From contig KQ964249.1 in NCBI GenBank assembly GCA_001566295.1, positions 1,178,001-1,242,000 of the forward strand: a DNA stretch of 64,000 nt, given 5' to 3'. Both the position numbers and the translations under genes were made by a program. The stretch's first letter is position 1; every line of letters begins with the position of its first letter. The notes below the pieces were generated by a model, which saw only the letters and a program-made list of their open reading frames with translations, was not told the origin of the DNA and made no database searches. Source of the stretch: Microdochium bolleyi. Lineage: Eukaryota > Ascomycota > Sordariomycetes > Xylariales > Microdochiaceae. Below, piece after piece: positions 21,980 through 33,963 of this stretch.

Positions 21980-22162
21980 TGGTTTTCAATCGCTGAGCAC
22001 CTCAGAGTATTCTAGAATCCGCAAAACTCAATAGAAGTGTGATTTGAGAGCTGCCTTGTGCAGGATATATAGCTAGCTCTTGCCCGTAGAACGCCGTTAT
22101 ATGCATGTCGTACACTGCCCCGGTGCTTCTTCACCCATCCAGGTTCCTCAATAGGTCTGTAG

Positions 22163-23012
22163 TCATTCCCACCAGAGGCAAACGCCGAGGCCTTCCTTGA
22201 GCATGCTGCCCGTCACGCTGTAGGGTGAGACTTTCTTCGCCTTTTCGAGGGCTTCCTGCTCGGCGCTGTCTGGTATTTGGTCATTCCAGGCCTCGTCAAT
22301 GACCTGCAGCCGCACCATCTCGTTCTTGTCGTAGTACATGCGCTCTTCATCAACGATCCATGTCCACGCCTGCTCGTTGTGGTCGCTATATGTAGGCGCT
22401 GTGTTAGCTAGTTGTTCCTCGTATGCTGGGAAGGCAACGTCACTCACAACTCAGTGTTCTCTGGCAATTCCTTGTACGGAACGAATATCTCCTCGAAAAA
22501 CTCTGTGCGCACTGAAGAAGGAAGAAACGTCAGTATACTCACGCCGTGGAACGTCTGGGAAGGACATACCATGGATGCCTTCTGGCGTGGCGCTGCTGAT
22601 CTTGCCGAGAAGTGTCTCGCCCTTGAAGGGCCTGAACACCATCAATCGAAACTCAACTATACATCCAAAAGACATCAGTCAGTGGGCCATCCCCGCCATT
22701 GTGCTTCAGCACACAGTAGAGCTTCTGGTGAGCTCACCATTGACATTGACCATGCCGGTGCCGTGGCCGATGAGACCCTCCGAGGCCCATAGTAGGTCGT
22801 ACATGCATATGCACAGGCCAATCTTCTGGATCACCCTATTGGCGTACTTTGCGTTGATGTTGTCCTCGATGGCGATGCGGCTGGCTTTTGAGAACTCGGC
22901 AGGCTTGATCTGCACCAGGTCGGCGATCTTGGTCTGTTTGATACTGTTAGTACGCAGCTTTCGTATGCCGGACCAGGCTGCATATCGCAAGGAGACATAC
23001 TAATATGAACAT
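22163..23012 (-). CDS. RPC25: DNA-directed RNA polymerase III subunit RPC25 (RPC8)
   Basis: Five exons on the minus strand: 23001-23012, 22738-22933, 22570-22656, 22448-22511 and 22163-22385, giving 193 residues. Rpc25 is the Pol III counterpart of Rpb7 and forms the initiation stalk with Rpc17. Exon 1 is only 12 bp (MFIL) and joins TKIADLVQIKPAEF. The hallmark stretch YANRVIQKIGLCICMYDLL follows, then GTGMVNVNVEFRLMVFRPFKGE (tip domain to OB-fold junction), the IHVRTEFFEEIFVP OB-fold segment, and WTWIVDEERMYYDKNEMVRLQV. The C-terminus GSMLKEGLGVCLWWE is characteristic. All four introns (58-81 bp) are phase-consistent. It is slightly shorter than the yeast protein (about 212), with no missing core block. 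Confidence 0.92.
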
Positions 23013-23860
23013 TGTGAGGTTTGTGTGAGGCCTGCCGCTTGCCGCCTGCTGGGCTCTGTGCTATCAACGGAGTCTCTCACTTCCGCTGACTGTGAAAACA
23101 CTGGCTGCTCCTGGCAATCTTGGGAGAGAGGGTAAGATGAAGACGCAGGTCGTGCCTCAGATCTTGTAAAACAGAGAAAATATGACTCCGAGATGAAGGA
23201 CGGCGATCGAGCCGCTTCACTGACCAGGGTCTGGCTTGTGAGTCGTCTCGTCCGCAACGTACATCCTCAAGTCGCAGGCGTCGGACTGAAAAAGATTATA
23301 GTGGAGACCTGGTTGTCCCCGGCTCGCCCTTGTCTCCAGCGAAGTCTCGTCACCTTAGTCATCACAGATTGCTTGCGAAACCGCAGGCCGAGACAATCCA
23401 TGCAATCTGCCGATGCTCGGTGCTTGGCATGTCAAAGCAACCAGGCTAGGGGCTTTTCGAGGCAGTCCGTCGCGCTCCCACCCGCAGCGGCTTGTCGCAC
23501 ATCGAGCTAGCAGGCTGTGTGCTCCGCCAACAGTGGTCCTCGAGCCAATCTCTGCCATCGAAACTCCTCCCCGGCAAGCGCTCACCAACACGGCACGAGT
23601 GACACGGTACCGTCGGCAAGAAAAGAGGTCCTTGCGGGCAGCCGCACACATCATCTTGACCCTGGCAAGCCCTCGAAGTTTATTTACGAGCCCTGCCTGA
23701 CCTCTTGGTCACTGCTCTCACACCCTCACTTCCTACGATCCAACCTGCCTCCTGCCACCTGTCGTCGACTTCCGCCATGATTGCATAGACATCTCGGTTT
23801 GACATCACGTTCACGCATACCCAGCCAACACGAACATCGAACGACGAACGACGGCCCAAG
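23013..23860. promoter_or_regulatory. Divergent promoter region between RPC25 (-) and the NUFIP/CCCH gene (+)
   Basis: About 850 bp with no recognisable gene. The 130 bp before 23861 are pyrimidine-rich. Several short, unsupported open frames occur on both strands. Confidence 0.5.
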
Positions 23861-25526
23861 ATGAGCAACAGCTATCCGTACGGCCCGCCTCCGCCGCCGC
23901 CGCCCCCGAGCGCGGCTCCCTCGGCTCCTTATCCCTCCTACGGGCAGACCCAAGGCTATTCAGGAGGACATCACCACCGGGGAGGTCATGGAGGAGGTGG
24001 CCACGGAAGAGGGCGTGGCGGTGGTGGTTACAACCAGGGCCAAAATAGACGCGACTACGGCCAACCATACCACGACTCGTCAAGCTATGCGCAACCCGCC
24101 AGCTCTGCACCGGCGTATGGCGGCCAAGCTCCGAGCGGATACTGGGCAGGAGCACCGCAGGGCGCGCCGGCTGTGCCACACCACGGCAGTCCTCCTCTCC
24201 CAGCCTCCAATTATCACCCAAACTACGCTCCCCAGCCCTACGGAGCGACGCCCCAAGGATACCAGCCGCCGTATCACTCCCAACCCAACACTCCTCATTA
24301 TGGGCAAGCGTACGCGCCACCGCCGCATGAGTACTCGTCGCAACAACAATGGGCCGGAGGTGCACCGCCTTACGCCTCGCAGCATGGCCGAGGCGGGCGA
24401 GATGGACATCACGGAGGCCGGGGGCCTCCCAAGCCCGAGTACAACGCGATGGGTCCCCCGATCCGGATGGGTTTTGACAAGCCGGGTGACCAGAGCAAGT
24501 CTGCGAACAGCTATGCTCCCCCCTTCCCACCTCAGCCCTATCAGCAGCCGTCGCTTCCCAATCTCCCTGCTCCAGTGCATCAGCCATATGGTGGGAGGTC
24601 ACAACCCCATCACGGACATAACAACCGGGGCCGAGGCGGCCACAAGAACAATAATAACCGAGACAACAAGAACCGCTCTGCCCATCCACCGAATGACAAG
24701 GCACGTCCTCATGGACAAAGACCACAAGGGGATCATTCGCAACAGCAGAAAGGCGATCATGCCAATTCGAAAAAGAAGAAGAGGAAGACGAACACACTCG
24801 GACTGACACCTGTCGATGGGCATCAGTCAGACGAAGGGCCTGAGGACGACGAAGCATATATGCAGGACTATCTTGGCCAAGAAGTCCCCAAGTAAGCGGC
24901 TTTTCGTGTGTTACACGAATTCCGAATCTATTTCTGACTTGCTTTTTAGTATCCCGGACATGGCCGAATGGATTGCCGCACGTAAGGCAAATTATCCTAC
25001 AAAGGCTCGTATTGCCGAGAAAAAGGCATCTGAAGATGCGAAGAGGGCCGAGCAAGCCGCCGCTGCCAAAGCTGCTACGCCAAAAGTCGACCCCATGCAG
25101 GAGAAGGCCGAGAAACTCCGCCGACAGCTTGAGCGAGTAGAGCGGAAACTAGAGAAACGCAAGCGCGAGGCAAACGACGAGGGCGACGAGATGCGTGTCG
25201 ATGACGAGGATTCCGACTCCGACGACGAGGCACCCGAAACCCTATCGTCCAAGAAAGCTCCAAACGCGTCAGCCTCTGGCAATGCCAACAACCGTGCAGA
25301 TCCTACCACCCATTGCAAATACTACGCTACTGGGGGCAACTGTGGCAAGAAGGATAAGTGCCGATTTGTTCATGACCCAGCCGTTCGCGCAAGTGCTCTC
25401 GAGGAACGCAACATGAACAAGGGGCGCATGACCCTGAAGCAGAGGCTCATCCTGAACGACAAAGACCACGAGGATATGCAGGTCGTGAAAGCAATCGTCC
25501 AGTTACGAGCCGACGGGCGAATGTAG
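23861..25526 (+). CDS. NUFIP1-domain and CCCH zinc-finger protein (box C/D snoRNP assembly, Rsa1-like)
   Basis: Two exons, 23861-24891 and 24950-25526, give 535 residues. The first 270 residues are low-complexity and RNA-binding-like: a proline run, Gly/His/Arg-rich RGG-type repeats, then a Tyr/Pro/Gln-rich prion-like stretch. After the 58-bp intron comes NIPDMAEWIAARKANYPTKARI, the conserved NUFIP1 motif that binds the Snu13/15.5K chaperone machinery. A predicted coiled coil (KAEKLRRQLERVERKLEKRKRE), an acidic patch and one C-x8-C-x5-C-x3-H finger follow (CKYYATGGNCGKKDKCRFVH). The C-terminus MTLKQRLILNDKDHEDMQVV is typical of fungal members. Human NUFIP1 and yeast Rsa1 act in box C/D snoRNP assembly; that role here is inferred from the motif. 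Confidence 0.85.
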
Positions 25527-28253
25527 GCCAACATTCACCACACGTCATTGCGGAAAGCACAGCTGATGGTTCGTCATCTACTTGAATGAACCTCAACCAG
25601 CTTTCCCCCAGAATGACCATGGCATAAACCCAGAAGCACAATATTTCGGGCCAGACTAGGAGCATGGCCAGTGCCAGTCCCACCGCCGATCAGGAAGCCT
25701 AAGTTCATCACGCTCAGCAGACATGACGCAGTTCCACCGACGTCAATGGTTGTGTAATCACGCGAGCGAGCTGGTCGGATACCACCTCCATGATGTTTCG
25801 CATATCCCTTCTGATAAGACATGCGGTAGTTCACCGTCCACCCAGCCCTCCGCATTAGCACGGCGTCCTGGCGCTGCTGGAACCATGGTCACCGATGTGA
25901 CCATATCTTCAGGCATGCTTGACCCTTGTAACGACATGGAAGACGGGCACGAAGTCTCGCGTTGGGATTCTGTTCACTATTTCATCACTGTTCACGCGGC
26001 GGTCATTATCCTGCGATCACGCATCGGCTCATCAAGGATGAGACAAAAATTGAATCTCTTGGCTGCAGCCTTGACAAAGCAGTCACAGTTGCTACAGACT
26101 GCATGGCTTTGTCTCGAGGCTCTCCCCCGCTTCATGGTTCCCCTACGAGTTGTAGTGAGAATTTGAGCAATGTTCCAGCACTCCCGAGAAGTTCGGGACA
26201 TAAATCTACTGGTCCGTTAGGGCTGTTTAAAGTCAGAGACTCCCACTATGCCTGTCTAGAGGCGCGTTCACGCGCTCACCATGCTCAATGCATTGGCGTT
26301 GTGGGCCAGAGCTACCTCAAGTTTGTACCTTCCAAGCAGGATCGCGAATTTAACACTGTTTGTGTCCTTTCTTGGCCATCTCCTGCCTTCATGCTCGTTC
26401 AACCCCGTTCCCGTTTCTTGCCAACCCATCAAGCACTCTGAAGACAAACTAACCCAAGTGGTATCATTCCCCCCTCCGTGCCAACATCCCACTGATGCGA
26501 ACATGTCAAAATGTGAGCTGTGCCTGCCGCATGGCAGACTCAATTCCCCCTTGCAGGCGTTGGTCGTATGGCTGCCAGCATTTGGATCCATCCAGCATGA
26601 AACTTGATGGTCCGCACCTCAACGCTATGACCCTCTCCTCCACCAACGTCCAATCTTCCAACCCTTGCACTCTTGCATTATGGATGGTGACCTTCAGCCG
26701 CGGGCGGTCTGCAGTGCGGGACCTGTCGCGGTTTCAGTGGCTTGCGGGCGTGAACCGTGTATGGTGAGCCCTATCCCGGGAACACCTTGCAAGTGCACCA
26801 GTCTCCCCTCGGCGTACCTATTTCGAGTCGGTCTAGTCTCGTAGGACCGTAACGCGCGGCATCCACGTCGGTTGTTTCCTCTACACCCATGCATGACCCA
26901 ATTCGGTGTCCTCGAACAACTCTGAGCTGCTAGCTGCCCCCCTACTCGTCTGCACTCCATGCCACTTCGTATCTCTGCAAGGATGGAGAAGGATTATGAC
27001 GACTGTCCTGCCCTTCTTGAACGCCGTGATCCCTTCCAACGCAAGAAACAGATGCTGCGCCTGGACCGGCATGACATTGAGCAAGACTCCTTACAGAACT
27101 TCGGCCATCTGTCTAGATCGCAACTCGCAGCCATCCTTAGCCAAATTGCTGGTCCAAACTGCCTGAGCCGGGGGGCGTCCCAATCGGCCTCTTGTTGTAT
27201 CGAGTAGTCATACTAGCAGCGAGTTTCTGGCTCAACCCAGGTCACATAGGTAAGGTGGTAAATCAGGTAGGTTGTGATATCAGATTAGCTCCCGAAACAA
27301 ATTCAGCTTGCGAAATGTGTCCTTTGTCCTTTCGTTTGTACATGTGACAAACAGTTATCTGGTTGTGTCTGTGTGCCTGATGTGGCAGATGGCTGAGTTT
27401 TGATCTCCGGGTTTCTGGAGGGAGTAGCCGATATGGGATCAAGTCTCACATCTCGACATGGCAGAACGTCCTGCGACCTCGGATGGCCATCTGCGCACAG
27501 GTTTGATGAGGTATCCAGATACTGGAATACCAGGGACAGTATGAATAGAGTGGGAGAAAGGAATATATCCGGTATCATATACCCACGATAATGAGCTGGG
27601 GAGGCTAGATTACGCAGTAGCATTTGAGATGCCTACGTGGTCCCGTGAGGACAACGTACGACTCGGGAGCTCATCAATTTGGATTCCATTATCATTGTTT
27701 GCTGTTAGTTTGCTTTCTTTTTGGTATTAGTCCAGGTAATGAGCTGTGCGGTGTTCGGAGAAGAGGTGATGTATATATATAAGATCGATTTTCAACGGTT
27801 GCGTGTTGCAATCGTAGGCCGAAAAGGACTCCACGGGCAGCAAGAGAAGAAGGATATAGAGACAACGAAAAAAAATCGAAAAAGGGGAAAAGAATATCAT
27901 GCGGGCATCAGGTCTCCTAAATTGGCAATGAAGGCAGGCAAGGTTCCTCTCGTTTGTCATTTTCAATCGCTCTGGTAGTATTCTCTGTAGATTTGGAGTT
28001 GGGACACACAATAATGCATCATGCCCCTTGCTCGATATAGTCTGGTCTATTCTCAACACGATGTATTTTGAAGTCCTTGAGCCCACAGGCTGTGCCGGGC
28101 TGTACAGAGTCGTCTCCATGATCATAAAGGACACCCAGCAGAGAAAGAATTAGAAGTCACGCCGAACGCCACGAGGATGCAAATGCAGTGCATGTTATCC
28201 GCCAACGAAACAAAATCTTTTGACAACGAAGCCCGACCAGCAAGGGGCGTCCC
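25527..28253. other. Gene-poor region between two converging genes
   Basis: About 2.7 kb, long for the space between two 3' ends in this otherwise dense window. I find no family-like protein, no tRNA and no transposon ends. One short ATG-initiated frame at 26959-27207 (82 codons, charged, not low-complexity) is the best coding candidate but has no recognisable homology. From 27700 to 28050 the plus strand is A-rich with long A runs. It may hold a non-coding transcript, a decayed gene or simply spacer. Confidence 0.4.
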
Positions 28254-29107
28254 TTAGACCAGCAGCACAGCGTTGACGCAACCATCGTCTAGGAATCGCT
28301 TGTTAGTCTTGGGACTTCTGATAGAATGGGGTACCTTGTGCTGGAGACTTTGTACTCACTCTCTGGTGTGTTTGTGACCTGGGCATAACGACCCCACGCA
28401 ACCTTGCCGCCGGCGGTGACGAGGCCGAGTTCGCTGACGTTGACCTCGAGGATGGTACCCTTCGTGAGGACACCGAGCTGGGTGTAGAGCGGGTTCGACG
28501 GGTTCTTCTTGACGCTGAGGATGGGCAGCTGGACAGTAACGGCGAGCTCCGGGTGTGTGACGTGAGCCTTCTTGTAGCGGAGACCCATGGGGCGGATGAA
28601 GCGCTCGTACTTGACGGGGCGGCGCGTGAAATCCGGCCCAACGAATGTGGGCTTGGTGACCATACGCTTCCAGCCCTTCCGCTGCATCTTCTTGCCCGTG
28701 TTGATGACCTTGAACATCTCCTCCTCGCTGATGCCGCGGACCTTGGGCAGAGGCACCTGGAACTTGGCGGCCTTCTCAGCACGCTTGTTCTTGATGGCGC
28801 TGGACAGTTGCTTGGCCTGCGTCGGGTTGCTGCGGTCGAGCAGGTAGTTGGGCAGGGGCGTGGTCGGGTCCTTGTCCGAGGCCGACTTTACGTTGCGCTC
28901 CTCGTGCGCCTTGATCTGCTTCTTCATCTGGATCTTCTCCTTGTGGCGGCGCTGCTGCATCAGCTTGGCGCGCAGGCCGCGCAGGTTCTGAGCATCCTCG
29001 GAAGCCTTGTGGCCCTCACGCGCCGTCTTCTTGCGCTGGCGCTCCTCGTGGTCGAGACGCCGGCCGTGCAGCTTCCGCCACCGCTCCATGTACTCGTTCT
29101 GAGGCAT
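28254..29107 (-). CDS. NSA2: Ribosome biogenesis protein NSA2 (pre-60S factor)
   Basis: Two exons, 28360-29107 and 28254-28288, with a 71-bp intron, give 260 residues, the same length as human and yeast NSA2. Nsa2 is a pre-60S assembly factor acting in 27S pre-rRNA processing and related to the eS8 fold. It opens MPQNEYMERWRKLHGRRLDHEERQ in short conserved blocks and has a long basic helix. RKGWKRMVTKPTFVG and KYERFIRPMGLRYKKAHVTHPEL follow. The last exon supplies the invariant ending NDGCVNAVLLV after NTPE. The small 35-bp final exon is certain because without it the frame reads into an unrelated tail. Confidence 0.95.
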
Positions 29108-29625
29108 CTCTGGGATTGGTGCCCTCGGGAGGGACTCGTTCGACTGAGGTTTTGTTGAGTTAAAAAGGACTGTCTGTCCGTGCCTGCTGCTTGGGCACAG
29201 GAGCTGTCGTCGGGATAGGCGAAGTTGTCGAGGACGGGGGAGGAGGTGTATGTGGTGTGAATAGCCTGGCTGGAGTAGCGGTTTCGAGCATGGGGAGACC
29301 CGCGTTTGCTGGGAAAAAAAGCAGAGTGGCGGCGGCCCAGGGTCTGGCTCTATCGTTATCGCTGGGTGGATAAAAAGTCAGTTGCGGGGCGCATGGCTGG
29401 GAGCTTGACAGGTTGGGGTCTATGCACAATGGGAGCTGCATAACCACCACTCTTGTGCATGCACTAATTGGTTGGAGTGACTAGGACCCACCCAAATTTC
29501 TCTCTGCTTGATCCATTGCTGTCAACGGCCGATGTGCTCGAATCTCCAGTACCGACGTCGCCAACCCAATTCGCCAACCACGTTCGGGACAGAGCTGCCG
29601 AGAGCCTCGATTACACGACCAAGCC
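29108..29625. promoter_or_regulatory. Divergent promoter region between NSA2 (-) and bL21m (+)
   Basis: A 518-bp stretch between two ribosome-related genes. It is GC-rich near NSA2, with a Gly-coding-like purine tract around 29230. No TATA box and no coding sequence were recognised. Confidence 0.5.
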
Positions 29626-30255
29626 ATGAGCAGATCACTCCTCCGCTCCGTCCTGGAGCTTCGGACACCCATCACGCGCCTCCCGCCGTCCTATCTCCTG
29701 CCCACCTACGCGCGCAGCAACCTCTCCAGCACTTCCAAGTCGTCCTCGACAACGCCCAGCACAGCAGCAAGCAGCAGCAGCGGCGGCGGTGGCTCTACCT
29801 CATTACCGCCCGCCAACCCTCCCGCGGTGCGGCACCCGTCGTCCCTCCAGACCAGCCCGGCACCTCCCGCGGCCTCCGCGAAGGAGAGCATAACGCAGCT
29901 CCTCCCGCTCCTCCGGGCGCAGCCGAACCACTACATCACCGCGCACATCCACGGCTTCCCCTACCTCGTCACCGAGGGCGACCAGGTCCGCCTGCCCTTC
30001 CGCATGCCGGGCGTGCTGCCCGGTGACGTGCTGCGGCTCAACCGCGCGAGTCTGCTCGGCTCGCGGGATTACACGCTCAAGGGCGAGCCGTACATCGACG
30101 AGCAGCTTTTCGAGTGCCGCGCCACAGTGCTGGGCACCGAGTCGGAGCCACTGCGCGTGAAGATCAAAACGAAGCGCCGCAATCGCCGCTCGCAGCGTGT
30201 GGCGAGCAAGCACAGGTACACCATTCTGCGCATCTCGGAGCTCAAGGTCTTGTAA
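29626..30255 (+). CDS. MRPL49: Mitochondrial large-subunit ribosomal protein bL21m
   Basis: A single-exon, 209-residue protein. The first 40 residues are rich in Arg, Leu and Ser with no acidic residue until Glu11, consistent with a mitochondrial presequence. A Ser/Gly/Pro-rich low-complexity linker (about 40-85) follows, then the bL21 domain: AHIHGFPYLVTEGDQVRLPF, GVLPGDVLRLNRASLLGS, and the basic C-terminal VKIKTKRRNRRSQRVASKHRY-type segment ending ILRISELKVL. Yeast Mrpl49 is the equivalent protein. Serine-codon (AGC) and glycine-codon (GGC) runs in the linker probably vary in length between strains. It is head-to-head with NSA2. Confidence 0.92.
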   Translation: MSRSLLRSVLELRTPITRLPPSYLLPTYARSNLSSTSKSSSTTPSTAASSSSGGGGSTSLPPANPPAVRHPSSLQTSPAPPAASAKESITQLLPLLRAQPNHYITAHIHGFPYLVTEGDQVRLPFRMPGVLPGDVLRLNRASLLGSRDYTLKGEPYIDEQLFECRATVLGTESEPLRVKIKTKRRNRRSQRVASKHRYTILRISELKVL

Positions 30256-31170
30256 TAAGAGAGAGGAACCGTGGGTAGAATGGGCCTCAGCGACTGAGAG
30301 AGAGTCGCCAATGTGTTACATGTACGAGCAGCTCGCCGGTCCAAAGGAAGCAATGGTAGCTTAAAAGCCCTGTCGACCAGACTTGGCTAGGGCCAGGCCG
30401 CAGTTCATATAGTCCATCCGGATCGTGGACAGATCTGGGGCGGGCGGCGCGCGGGAGAGCTGGAAAGTGAAATGAGGCTTCTTTCCATGCCAAAAAGGGG
30501 CCATGTATAGAATACTTGTCTGATGCAGTGGCTGTGTCGATTATGGCCGAGACGATGAGCATGTCCTCGCATATTGTAAAACATAAATACCAAGTGTACA
30601 CAATAAACCATTCTTTCAATTAACTGAACTATATGGGTCAGGGACGAATCATGCTGAAATACTCAAAAACAACTCCTACGGTATTGAGTGATGATGCCAC
30701 ATGTACTAGGGAGCCGCACGGGGGCCATTGCCATCTGAACTGCAGAACTTCGTCAAGCAAATTTAAGATTCATGACGGAGTAGCGTCGAGTCTACCAATA
30801 TCACCATTTCCAGAAGGGCAGCAAGATACTCTAGTGTAGCAGGAGAACGAAAAAGGTAGTCATAATTTTAGTCGTAAACGAATGACAAGAAAACGCGCTG
30901 GAAATATGCTATAGGTACAACAAAAACCAACTCTTAGCCTGCCACATGGCAGGCGCCCATGACCAAGCGGAATCCTGGGGAGCACCTCCAGGCAGATATT
31001 CAAAAATATAATGGAAACGACAAGAACGGGCTCCACAGAGGAGCGCAGGTATCAGAAACAAAAGCCGAACTCCTTGGCGATGAAAAGAGAAACAGAAGCT
31101 TGCTTTCCAACAATGGCAAGATTACGCCTTGGCTCGCCTGTCTGCAATCTAGGCGAATTGCGTATGGCAA
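30256..31170. other. Convergent 3' region between bL21m and MPS1
   Basis: About 900 bp shared by two converging 3' ends. It is AT-richer than surrounding DNA, with AATAAA-like signals near 30582 and 30602. No gene or repeat was recognised. Confidence 0.45.
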
Positions 31171-33963
31171 TTATGATGCGCTCGCCCTGAACGAACGCGG
31201 GTCTTTCCCGGACGCCTTTGCCACGCTGTTCCAATAGGCCTGCGGCCATACACTCATGGCTTCCGCATCAGTCGGCATGCGCTCCCTGCACCGAGCAACA
31301 ACACTCTGAACGATGCGTCCAAGTAGATCTTCAGATATGGGGAGAGATCCGCTCGGCGTCTCGACGGGGTATAGGAAAGCGTCGGTGTATGAGAGCAGCT
31401 CTTCGCAAGTTGGGCGGACATGCTGATCACGATTCAGACACCTCTTCATGGTTCGCAGAAGGCTGGTAGGAACAGGGACGTCGCCAATGCCACGGTCGCG
31501 GAACTCAATGGCATACTGCCAGTTGATGATGGCGTGACAGCGGGCCATCTGGTTGGGGATATGACCAAAGGGCGACTGCCCGTAGACCATCTGGAACAAT
31601 ATGCAACCCAGACTCCAAATGTCACTGGGCTTGCCCAGCTTGACGAGTTTGGGGCGTGGGCCGTTGGTGCCAACCCGTCTGGACGCGTTGGGGTCGGCTG
31701 TGTTGGAATCGATTAAGCTTTCGGGACTCATGTAACTCGGCGTGCCGACTTGAGTCTCGCGATGTACGTTGACGGTCTCCTCGGTCTGAATGGCATTCGC
31801 GATGCCAAAGTCGATCAGCTTGAGGCGACCTTGGACAAGGACGAAGTTGGCGGGCTTGAGATCGGAGTGCACAATGTTGTGGGCATGGACGGCGGACAAG
31901 CACTCGAGCATTTCTTGCCAATAGTAACGAACGAAGACGGGGTCGAATTTGGCGTCTTCTGGCGAGAGGCGAAGGCGCAGGAGCGTGTTAAAGTCCATCT
32001 CACCCATTTCCATTAGCTGCAGGTGGTTTGTTAGTGCTGCACCAAAATGTACTCAGATGGAGTGCAATCAACTCACCAGGCTAAGCACCTGCTTCTCTTC
32101 GTTCATGTCATAGTCAAACAGAGTGACGACCCGGTCCACCGAAGTGAGCTTCTTGAGAAGATCAATCTCTCCCTTCAGCCCACGAACGGTATTCTCGTCA
32201 GCCCCCTCGACAGATACGCGCTTGAGTGCGAACATTTTGCCGTTGTCAGCTGCGACACGGTAGACCTTTCCACTGCCGCCACGTCCAAGGCAGTCTAGTC
32301 TTGTGTAGCATTTTCCGTTGACTTTCATGTAGTTGCGTCTCTTCGCTGCGTTGCCCGACGTAGTAGTTGTGGAAGCACCAGCCACTGACGTGGCAGCTTC
32401 AAGGATCGACATCTTTGGAGGCGGCGCTGGGGCAGCCCGGCGTGGAGTATTCTCGCTCAACGTGTGCAGTGCTCTGCGGTTGGGAGAAGTAGGGCGCAGT
32501 CCACTACCAAGTTCTGCATTCTGCAGTCGAGTGGGAATCTTGACGATGGGATCTTTGTCCAAGAGCGCATTTGCGGAGGAGGCCGGTTTCTTGAAGCTTG
32601 CGGGTGCTTCATTCTCTTGGTCATGCTGAGCAGGCAGATCCAACCTCCGTACAGGTATCTGATATTGGGGGATGTGAATCTCCACCGGGCGTTCTGGAGA
32701 CATGCTCTTTCGGCGAGGCTCCGTCACCTGCTCAACGAGCAGTGAATCTCGCGACCGTGCCGCCTGCTGGGTTGCGCGCGAGCCAATTGGGCTACCGGCA
32801 GCCACACGATCCGGTACGTAATAAGACGATGCGAAGTTCTCCTGAGGTTCGAGGTCAATGAGATCCTGGGGTTCTTGGCCGTCAGGGTCCTGGTTGCTTT
32901 GGAGAACGTCCCCTTCGACTTGACCCTCTTCGCTTTGCCTTGCACGACCACGGCGAGCTGGTCCACTCATGAAGCTTCCGGGCACCTTGGCGATGCGCTT
33001 GACGCGCACAGCACTCTGCGCGACCTGATTCTCTTCGTGTCGACTGCGCGAGCTGTTCGATCCGGGCCGCGAAACGCTTCCCTGGCTTGTGTGGGTTTGT
33101 TGTCGAGGTGCTGTGGACGGTGCTTGGAATTCGACCTCCTCTTCGTTAGAGTACTGAGACCGGAATGATCCGGACTCGGCTTGAGAAACTGCTGAGCCCG
33201 AACCCACGGAGCGGCCACGGCCCCCGGAAGAACCAACTGCAATTCTGACGATTCTATTTTGCTGTGATGGCGTGTTGATCTCCTTATCTCTGAGTTCCGA
33301 TACATTTGCTCTATCATCGACGACAGAGCTGTCAGCTGCAGCAGCCCGATCGTGGGTTTGAGACGCCGAAAGTGAAGCATTGCGACGTTTGGATGGCTCA
33401 ATAGGACCAGCCATCGCGGAGGCTGTGCTGCCGCGTCCAGATGTGGCACTGAGGCGAACGATACGTTTCCGGTTCCGGACGGGACTATTCTCTCGGCTTG
33501 CGCCAGCTTGTGTTTCGATGTTGCGGACTGGTGAGCCGGGCTGCGATGATAATTGCGCACTGCTAGCACGCGTCGTTCTGCGGACTTCGCCGGCCGAAGT
33601 GATAGACGACCCGAGGACGCTGCGTCTCTTAGCCGGTTTATCCTGCTCTGGCACAACCGGTGAAGAAGCTCGATAGGCTTGGGCGCGGGTGCGTGTCATC
33701 CGACCATGGGCGCCATCAGGTTCCTGGCCGTTGTCGCTGAGAAGAGCCTTGGTGATTGCACTGAGTTTCATGGGCACTGGAATTTCGTCATCGGAGCTCT
33801 CATGGTGCTCATATGTCGATTTGGACGCGTAACTTGGCGCGGCCGAATATGATTCCGTACGCGTCGGCTGTACCCGAGATGGTGCTCTTCTCAGTCCACT
33901 CCGTAATGATGGCTTCCTCGACGGCCCTGAGCCCATGGGCGTGGGGGAGGCGGTGGCCGCCAT
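31171..33963 (-). CDS. MPS1: Dual-specificity spindle-checkpoint kinase MPS1/TTK
   Basis: Two exons, 32077-33963 and 31171-32016, with a 60-bp intron, give 910 residues. Mps1 phosphorylates kinetochore proteins to start spindle-checkpoint signalling and acts in spindle-pole duplication in yeasts. The first 540 residues are Ser/Arg/Pro-rich and probably disordered. The C-terminal kinase domain has a glycine loop LGRGGSGKVY (about 559-568), VAIK-type Lys581 (FALKRV), the Mps1-specific catalytic loop H679-S-D681-LKPAN in place of HRD, D698-FG, and SYMSPESLI in the activation segment. The intron joins VLSL to LMEMGEMDF, the hinge region. The frame stays open upstream to a TTG only, so the ATG at 33963 is chosen. 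Confidence 0.94.
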
